Notes under the pieces: generated by a model | The model's database searches: none | Seen by the model: the letters and a program-made list of their open reading frames with translations, nothing else | Told to the model about the DNA's origin: nothing | DNA from: Cristatella mucedo | Lineage: Eukaryota; Bryozoa; Phylactolaemata; Cristatellidae | Direction: 5' to 3' | DNA: 64,000 bases | NCBI GenBank assembly: GCA_009760855.2 | Contig: WPIO01000062.1 | Coordinates: forward strand, 1,214,001-1,278,000 | Position numbers and translations under genes: made by a program | In this document: piece after piece, positions 58,307 to 64,000 of the stretch | Numbering within the stretch: position 1 is the stretch's first letter | Layout: each line of letters starts with the position of its first letter

Positions 58307-58411
58307 TCTATCATCACTAGATTCAAATCAACATCAATTAGCATAAATATTTTTACCTTATATAGCAAATGTCTTCACGAATAAGCCAAAGAAATTCTTT
58401 CCCTTTTGAAT

Positions 58412-59266
58412 CTAGAAGGTTAATAACTCCTCTCTAACAAAACTTCTCTTAACATCATTTACAAAATATCTAGCTGGTTGTTGTTTTAATACCATTATTC
58501 TAAAGATAGTGTGTTTTGTTAGACTCCATATTGGGTCTGTAGCTCTTCTTATTTTTTCATCTTCTCCTTCACCAGGTTCTAATAAATACCTAACACTCGT
58601 CCCAAGTTCTAATAGTTTTTCGCCATGATATTTTGGTTTCTTTAGTTTTACCTTTTCATTTTTTATCGCCTTTGCAGGTTCTTCACCAATCATTCTTGTA
58701 ACACTATTATTTAGATATTCAATAATCTTTGGTAAATTATCAATCCACTCTCTGTTTCTATTATAGTCTCCTTTATTAATACTTTCTAATTCTTTTTCAT
58801 ACTGAGCAATGAATGCTCTCTCAGCAACTGTTCTATTCATTCTTTCAACTAATGCAACACTCTTTTTAGTAGTGCCTTCTATGATACGTGTTTCATGTTT
58901 TTCCATTTCTTTAGCAAACTCTCCTTTAAATTCTGATCCTGGATCTACAGTCATTTTCTTTGGCCACTTCAAAGGACCTTTATTGTAAATATCTGTTATT
59001 GCTTTTGTCACTTCTTTAGAAGACTTTGTTTTAAGAGGTCTTGATTCTTTATATCTACTAGCAACATCAATAACACTCAAAGCATATTTATATCCAGAAT
59101 CATTAGGCATATACAAAATGTCTGCTTGGTGATTTTCATTAGGCTCAACAATATTAAAGAAACCCTGTGGAATTTTTTTAGGTCTTGGCTTGAATACTTG
59201 GCTTATATCTGAGTTAGGATTGAATTTACCTTCTTTTTTTCTTTCATTTAGAGTTAAGAACGACAT
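58412..59266 (-). CDS. DDE (rve) integrase, 284 residues
   Basis: Retrovirus-type integrase of the kind carried by Maverick/Polinton elements, joining viral DNA ends to the chromosome. The chosen start, MSFLTLNERK, lies at 59266; the longer frame upstream overlaps the divergent gene. The catalytic triad can be read as Asp49 (QADILYMPND), Asp108 (TVDPGSEFKG) and Glu141 (VALVERMNRT), with 32 residues between the last two. A C-terminal LGTSVRYLLEP...DPIWS region resembles the SH3-like tail of these integrases. No N-terminal HHCC zinc site is visible. It is fully open, unlike its neighbours. It is the leftmost well-defined gene of the block, consistent with a position near an element end. Confidence 0.85.
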   Translation of the reverse strand: MSFLTLNERKKEGKFNPNSDISQVFKPRPKKIPQGFFNIVEPNENHQADILYMPNDSGYKYALSVIDVASRYKESRPLKTKSSKEVTKAITDIYNKGPLKWPKKMTVDPGSEFKGEFAKEMEKHETRIIEGTTKKSVALVERMNRTVAERAFIAQYEKELESINKGDYNRNREWIDNLPKIIEYLNNSVTRMIGEEPAKAIKNEKVKLKKPKYHGEKLLELGTSVRYLLEPGEGEDEKIRRATDPIWSLTKHTIFRIMVLKQQPARYFVNDVKRSFVREELLTF

Positions 59267-59276
59267 TCTATAGAGA
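59267..59276. promoter_or_regulatory. 10-bp gap between two divergent start codons
   Basis: The integrase and the Cys-rich gene start back to back. Promoters, if any, must lie inside the opposite coding regions, or the real starts are further in. No element was identified. Confidence 0.3.
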
Positions 59277-59734
59277 ATGGGAATATTTTGTGATACATGC
59301 TTATGTACGTTTAGTGAAGTCGAATACCTTAAAACAGGGCATCCATATTGTAAACCAAAAAGAAAAAAAACAAAACAGGAATATGAAATACGTTGCTGCA
59401 TCTGTGATAAAGATATGAATGAAACTGAATTTGATTCTAGTCTTTTTCGTAATAACCACTGCATAATTTGTTCGTACTGTAACATAGATTCTAATAATTA
59501 TAAAAAAGAAAAACCAACTAAACTATACTTACTGGTTAAGAAACACTTAAAAAACAATGTTGTTCTACTTCTTTACATCATTGTTTAGATCATGAAGCCA
59601 TCTGCTCTATTTCTAAATTATTTCCGTTTGTTAAAGGTAAACAAAAAGCAACAAAATTAAAAGAGTTAATAGTTTTAATAGTTCATTTATACTTTTCAGG
59701 AGGGTACATAGCTAACCAAGATGTTTACCTTTAG
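59277..59734 (+). pseudogene. Cys-rich (zinc-binding?) protein, frameshifted
   Basis: It starts at 59277, divergent from the integrase with 10 bp between the two start codons. The first frame (59277-59588, 103 codons) has CDTCLC, CCICDKDM and CIICSYC, several C-x2-C pairs of a zinc-ribbon or zinc-finger type, with many lysines. A run of six A at 59549-59554 is a likely indel site: the +1 register after it stays open to a stop at 59732-59734 and adds further Cys and His residues. It then overlaps the 3' end of the convergent fibre gene. No family is recognised. Confidence 0.5.
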
Positions 59735-60553
59735 TTTTCCTGTGCTATCAATGAAGTAATACTCTGTAAGTAATCTATTGAAGTATACATAGTACTTTAA
59801 GTTAACACCTGTTGAAGAAGTGTTTATAGCTCTTACATCACCTGATACTACAGATGTATCAGTATTAGGTTTTAAAAATACACAATTAGATGCTCCAACA
59901 ACCATAACATTTAATATCATTATAGGTGGAGACATTCTATTTGTCCATGAGTAAAGGGTTGATAGATTTAAAATTGAATTTAATGCTTTAGGGTCCATTG
60001 AGATTGAGATTACTTCCGTTATTTTTTTAAGTGTTTTATCTACGTAATTCTTTGTAGCAACGTCAGAGGGGTTAACAGGCTCTGCAACATTAGTAATCGA
60101 GTTACCACCCATATTAATATTTGTTGTTGAAGGAAATGCTTTCAATAATACATCTCTTTTCATTCCTCCATAAGTAACACAATAATCATCGTTTAAGACT
60201 ACTGGATTGTTATTACCAGAATTCCAATAAGTAGATGCTATGGCTTTACCATTCATATCTAGATCTCCCAACATTGTATCTCCAGTCTTCTTAACATAAT
60301 TATTTACTTGACTAATCTTTACTCCGTCAGTGGGGTTAACACCTGCTCCTAGATTTGTAATACGTTTACCACCAAGATTCATTGTTATTTCTGTATTAAC
60401 TACAAAGTTAGCGTCAGCATAGGCCTTTGTAACAGCGTCATAGTCGTTAACGGGGTCACCTAAATTAACAATTCTATTACCATTTGCATCAAGATCTGAA
60501 AGAATGAATCCATTATTCTTCGATACATAGTCCTCGCTGTGAAACTTTTTTGT
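59696..60553 (-). pseudogene. Fibre-like repeat protein, 5' end lost
   Basis: Likely a virion attachment or tail-fibre-type protein. The N-terminal half is built of repeated motifs of the form D-D/M-N-G-x-x-I-x-N-L-x-x-P-V-N-x-x-D-A-V: SDLDANGNRIVNLGDPVN, MNLGGKRITNLG, GDLDMNGKAI, NMGGNSITNVAEPVNPSDVA, each followed by a K.YVD-like helix. The C-terminal 100 residues look like a beta-rich head. The frame is open from 60553 (in-frame stop at 60554-60556) with no upstream Met; the first Met is at 60382. The missing N-terminus points to a deletion or frameshift at the joint with the exonuclease. The repeat style is known from phage fibres and many invertebrate virus-like loci. Confidence 0.6.
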
Positions 60554-61369
60554 TCATCTATATAATTATTTATTAATAATTTAGATCTCTCCAACACTTC
60601 TTTGACCACTGGAATAATTCTTACAAATCTAAGTTGATCTTCTTCTTCAACTACTTGTATCTCTACTTTTCTAATGTAATATTTGATATCATAACCAAAG
60701 TTTTTTTTATTGTTAAAACGACCATATTTAGAAATTATATCAAATTCGAATTCAAAGTACTTCTCATCTTTAAGTAAAAACATAAAAAGAGGTTCACGTA
60801 TTGGTATATCAAATTCATAAGTCGTTGGAATTCTAACTGTTCCTGCAGCAACATAGTCTTTAGGTATATCATAGCAATTCAAACCTGGAACGAGTATTTC
60901 AAATTCACTATAAAAACATCTGCTAAGCTTTAAGACGTGTAAACCAAGTAGGCACTGTGCAATATATTGTTTTGGAATAAAGTCTTCAACTATATTACGA
61001 CTCCATAAACATTTTATTTCTATTAGAGTATTTTGATCAATAATTCCATCTGGAGAATAGCGGTAAACCCCATCACTTAGTAAAACATTCATTTGAATTC
61101 TCAATACTTCTATTCAACTTCATTTCTAGAAATTTAGCTGCTATTGGCTCGAATACTTTTCCAAACATCATCTGAGGAAATTTCATCGGTTGGGGGCCAG
61201 CAATATATTTTTTTAGTTTTCTATTTGAAATTAATTCAATGTCACAATCAATTTGAGAGCCAAATACCATATCATCACCTAAAACTGAATACGCTTCCGA
61301 CCCTCCTATATTTAACTTCATAGCCTTCTTCCACTCATCAGACCCCTGAATAAAATTTGTTTTTTGCAT
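60460..61369 (-). pseudogene. YqaJ/lambda-type exonuclease, frameshifted
   Basis: PD-(D/E)xK nuclease that would resect DNA ends for recombination or genome processing. Start at 61369: MQKTNFIQGSDEWKKAM, GGSEAYSVLG (the S/G-x-x-A/S nuclease N-motif), then FEPIAAKFLE. A frameshift occurs between about 61073 and 61104. The second frame gives RYSPDGIID (catalytic Asp) and LIEIKC (the ExK pair), then a QCLLGLHVL helix as in YqaJ enzymes. The reading frame ends inside fibre-gene DNA at 60460, so its true C-terminus was altered near 60550. All core catalytic residues are visible despite the break. Confidence 0.65.
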
Positions 61370-61390
61370 TATATTTAGTTATTATCTTTC

Positions 61391-62980
61391 TTAAATAGCT
61401 AATGGATTGTAAAGAGACCTTCCTCTACTACAAAGGAATGGAGTTCCATTTCCATTAGATGTTAATTCCAAAGTGTTCTCACAGATAGTGATATAATTAA
61501 TCACAACCGTAGGTGCAGCAGCAGATGTAATTTCAGGTTGTGCTGGTGTATTTCCAGCAGCAGCAACAGCAGGTATTGTAGAATTAAATTCAATAGTTAC
61601 ATCAAGTTTTGTTCCTGCTCTAAGAGGTTGATCGTTATATTGTAGATCGATAACATGAATAGGATAAAGAGTTAACCATTCTGGAAATGTAACACCAACA
61701 GGCACATTTAGTTCATTTGATCCGAGGAACTGTTTTCTAAATGTAGTAAAATCAAGATAAGGAGTTGAACATTTTGCGTCTTTTGGATAGCCGCTTCTTA
61801 GAACCGCAGGATATTGTTTTGTGCCATTAGCAACTACTGAGACACCTTTAATATCACAATGATTGAAAGTGCAAGGGTTTCCAGTGTAGCTATTAAATTT
61901 ATTTTGGTTTTGAGCTGCAACGATCAACCATCTAACTTTATCAAGTTCATTCTGTGTAGTTATTGTCTTTGTAAATTTAAGATTTGAATTGTAATTTGAT
62001 ATAGAGGTTTATTCATATCGTCTAACTCTATAGTTTAGTCTAAGTTTCTTTGACCTTTCACTCGTAATTTCAGCAAGTGATTTTTGAATGCCAAGTTTAG
62101 GAGTTAAACATGGAACAAATAGTCTCATTTTTGACATGTTAATTTTAAATGAATTCCAAGAACCATTTCCAGCAGCGTTAGCTGTTGTTCTAGCTTGAAT
62201 TACATTAACATTATTATCAGCAGCAGCACCACTTACCCCCATCATAATAGCATTAAAATCATTTCCATTAACCCTAGTTAGTTCAAGAGTAAATTGAGTA
62301 TTGTAAATAATCTTATTCATATCTGCACAAAATCCAGAGATTCTTGATAACGGGAGTGAAATGCTGAATGTACCAACATTATCAGCAAGAACATTAGATA
62401 AGCCTCTTCAATAAACAAATCCGATGTTTGAATTACTAGCTGTTGATGCATTAGGACTTAGATATGGAAATAGTTTAGAATTTGTTGTAGCAGCTTTAGC
62501 AATGGTATACATATCATCAAATGAGCTTGCCTCATCCTTCTTCCATCCTGTTGCAGGTCCTTCAGTTCTGTTATACTCATTTGGATAACATAGAAGTCCC
62601 ATAATTGTTGAAACAGTTCCTATACTTTGTTGCACACTTTCAACCTCTTCAGCACCAAGTCTAACTCTCATTGCAATAAACATCCAAGCTCCAGCGTTAT
62701 TAACTAATCCTGCCGCAAAGTTACGATTGGGCGGTAGATAATCACCACCTGCGGTTGATTGAACTAGGAACTGTCCTTCTAGAAGGATATAACCATCTGA
62801 CAAAACATAACACATTTGTTGTTCTGCTGGAATATTGAATGTTATAATTTTATCAATGGTAGAATCAGTTTCACTTCCGTTAGATTGGTAAAACTCTCTG
62901 AATTGATAATCATTGATTTTATAATCAGGAAACTCGGGATCTTCAAGTTCAAGTATAGTACTAATATCCGCGCTCGCCAT
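61391..62980 (-). pseudogene. Major capsid protein candidate with two in-frame stops
   Basis: A single frame of 530 codons from the ATG at 62980 to the stop at 61391-61393, interrupted only by TGA at 62408-62410 and TAA at 62009-62011. The three segments (190, 132 and 205 codons) are in the same register. The size and the arrangement of beta-rich segments agree with double jelly-roll capsid proteins of Polinton-type viruses and their invertebrate relatives. Landmarks are ELEDPEFPDYKI near the N-terminus, MRVRLGAEEVE, FKINMSKMRLFVPCLTPKL, LNYRVRRYE and FPEWLTLYPIHVIDL. The use of two different stop types argues for mutation rather than a recoded codon. The assignment is by pattern, not search. 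Confidence 0.6.
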
Positions 62981-63007
62981 TCTTTCTCTATATAAAAAAC
63001 TAAAAAT

Positions 63008-63593
63008 TTATTTACTTTGAATATATAAACCAGCTCCAATCTTTTTCTTTATACTTCCACCATAACCATCGGGTCTTGTTCTCTCTCCAGTAGGTATAAT
63101 TGATTTTATTGCTTTCTCAACTTCTTTACATGTTTTTGGATCATTTTCTTTAAGAGCTTCTGAATCGTCTTCTACTTCTTCTATTTTTACTTTTTTACCT
63201 TTTTTAGATTTTGGTTTAAGTTTTTCAAGCATTACACGTTTAATCTCTAGATCCATTTCTTTCATCTTTCTATCATAATCTTCTTCTTTTTTTCGTTTCT
63301 CAATTTCATATTCTTGTTCTTTCTTTCTTCTTTCTTCTTCAAGTTTATCATCCATCTCTCTTTGTTTATTAGCGTATTCTTGATCAATCTTTTCTTTTTT
63401 AGTTTATAATTCAGTAATCTTCCTTGCTTGATGCATTTCAATTCCTTTATTAGCAATGTTCATACTTCGACCAGTTAATCCGGTTAAAACAGGTTAAACC
63501 AATTTCATTGTATCCAGATTTTTCTCCTACATTGATTGGAGGATATATTGTTTTGTAATCTGAAGAAGATGTGCCAGTTAATCTTATTGACAT
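63008..63593 (-). pseudogene. Coiled-coil minor structural protein, frameshift plus stop
   Basis: Start ATG at 63593, 8 bp after the penton-like gene, with a readable N-terminus (GTSSSDYKTIYPPINVGEKS). A frameshift near 63480-63500 moves the frame; an in-frame TAA lies at 63404-63406. The rest (63355-63008, 115 codons) is a Lys/Glu-rich coiled coil, MDDKLEEERRKKEQEYEIEK, then a basic linker KPKSKKGKK, and a C-terminus RPDGYGGSIKKKIGAGLYI. The Gly-rich basic end could bind DNA or be a processing site. The gene ends 27 bp before the capsid gene. Its position suggests a virion component. Confidence 0.5.
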
Positions 63594-63601
63594 TTTTTAT
63601 A

Positions 63602-64000
63602 TTATATTTCTATAATTTCTATAACAACAGCAATTTGTTCACCACCAAAATTTAATAAGTTCAAGTTTTGATCAGTAATTTTAATAGTTATATCACTAAT
63701 AACTTCAGTAGAAACATTGTGGTATTCAGGAGTATTTGGTTCACACACCATTGTATCCCATGGATAAAAGTCAAATCCAAAACTTCTTAAAGCTTGAGTT
63801 TCGATATCATTTATATAACTTGTACCTGGAGCAACTAGATTACAATTAACAAGGACAAGTTTTACATCTGCAATACTTACCTGCTCTTCCGAATAGAACT
63901 TTTTGTTTGGAGTACAAACACTGGGTATAATATTTGGATATGTCTCTAAAAACTTGCTATCCGTTGTATAAGCAGGTTTAGTAAATCCAAGCACTTTAGA
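63602..64000 (-). CDS. Penton-like minor capsid protein, C-terminal part
   Basis: Open from the window edge to the stop at 63602. Likely the vertex (penton) protein pairing with the major capsid protein. Visible features are LGFTKPAY, VSIADVKLVLVNCNLVAPGT, the ALRSFGFDFYPWDTMVCEP stretch and a closing DQNLNLLNFGGEQIAV...IEI. This D-Q-x-x-x-L-x-N-F-x-G-E-x-I strand pattern recurs at the C-terminus of minor capsid proteins of Polinton-type and related invertebrate elements. Nothing breaks the visible 132 codons. The 5' part is outside the window. Confidence 0.6.
   Translation of the reverse strand, partial: SKVLGFTKPAYTTDSKFLETYPNIIPSVCTPNKKFYSEEQVSIADVKLVLVNCNLVAPGTSYINDIETQALRSFGFDFYPWDTMVCEPNTPEYHNVSTEVISDITIKITDQNLNLLNFGGEQIAVVIEIIEI

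Larger units (their letters stand above)
58200..64000 (-). mobile_element. Integrated Maverick/Polinton-like virus, decayed, right part outside window
   Basis: AT content jumps near 58200, and from there to the window end sequence is densely coding: penton-like, coiled-coil, major-capsid-like, exonuclease, fibre-like and integrase genes on the minus strand and one Cys-rich gene on the plus strand. Gaps between genes are 8-27 bp. Most genes have stops or frameshifts, as expected of an unselected integrated copy. No host SINE or LINE was seen. No terminal inverted repeat could be defined because the other end is missing. Family assignment rests on integrase plus double-jelly-roll-type capsid and penton patterns. 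A related but separate virus lineage is possible. Confidence 0.7.

Noticed and set aside
61391-62980. Stop-codon recoding in the capsid gene
   Set aside because: Two different stop codons occur and neighbouring genes have frameshifts, so decay is simpler.
58412-64000. Bacterial or phage contamination as source of the fibre and exonuclease genes
   Set aside because: They are interleaved with eukaryotic-type integrase and capsid genes and carry decay lesions, and the block is continuous with host DNA. A chimera at 58200 cannot be fully excluded.

Overview
The window is animal nuclear DNA. It holds intron-split genes with consensus splice sites, CR1/L2-type LINEs, tRNA-derived SINEs, hAT and Tc1/mariner-type cut-and-paste elements, a degraded Ty3/Gypsy element and long microsatellites. 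The sequence does not fix the species. The gene content and repeat types fit an invertebrate such as an arthropod or mollusc, but that is inference. About 58.2 kb is a repeat-dense host region. The last 5.8 kb is an AT-rich, virus-like block that runs off the right edge.

Host genes: (1) A complete mitochondrial dicarboxylate carrier gene, SLC25A10, lies on the minus strand. Its four coding exons (54419-54572, 44352-44473, 36660-36864, 25103-25503) join in phase to encode 293 residues with all three carrier signature motifs. The introns are 8-11 kb and filled with transposons. (2) A small four-pass membrane protein resembling TMEM272 lies on the plus strand, with exons ending at 15658, at 15998-16321 and at 16456-16694. 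Its last intron uses a GC-AG splice pair. The 5' end was not found.

Host repeats: Two L2-clade LINE lineages dominate. L2-A has an (ATT)n tail and a 3' stem-loop; L2-B has a TTACA-type tail. L2-A 3' fragments are nested inside L2-B copies three times, so A is the younger. SINE-A has a tRNA-like head and carries the same 3' stem-loop as L2-A, which suggests it uses the L2-A enzyme. SINE-B is a second tRNA-headed family with an unrelated body and no such tail. A 187-bp hAT element at 39047-39233 has SPIN-like ends and a perfect 8-bp target duplication. A 1.3-kb Tc1/mariner-type element (37207-38521) contains a nested L2-A copy. A defective Gypsy element (46214-49296, minus) keeps both LTRs and pieces of protease and integrase.

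Virus-like block (about 58200-64000): closely packed genes, nearly all on the minus strand, encode in transcription order a penton-like minor capsid protein (partial), a coiled-coil protein, a major capsid candidate, a YqaJ/lambda-type exonuclease, a fibre-like repeat protein and a DDE (rve) integrase. A Cys-rich gene is divergent from the integrase. Most genes carry stops or frameshifts, but the integrase and the visible penton part are open. No host SINE or LINE was seen inside the block. It looks like a decayed Maverick/Polinton-like integrated virus with an uncommon gene set. DNA polymerase, ATPase and protease are not visible here and may lie beyond the right edge.
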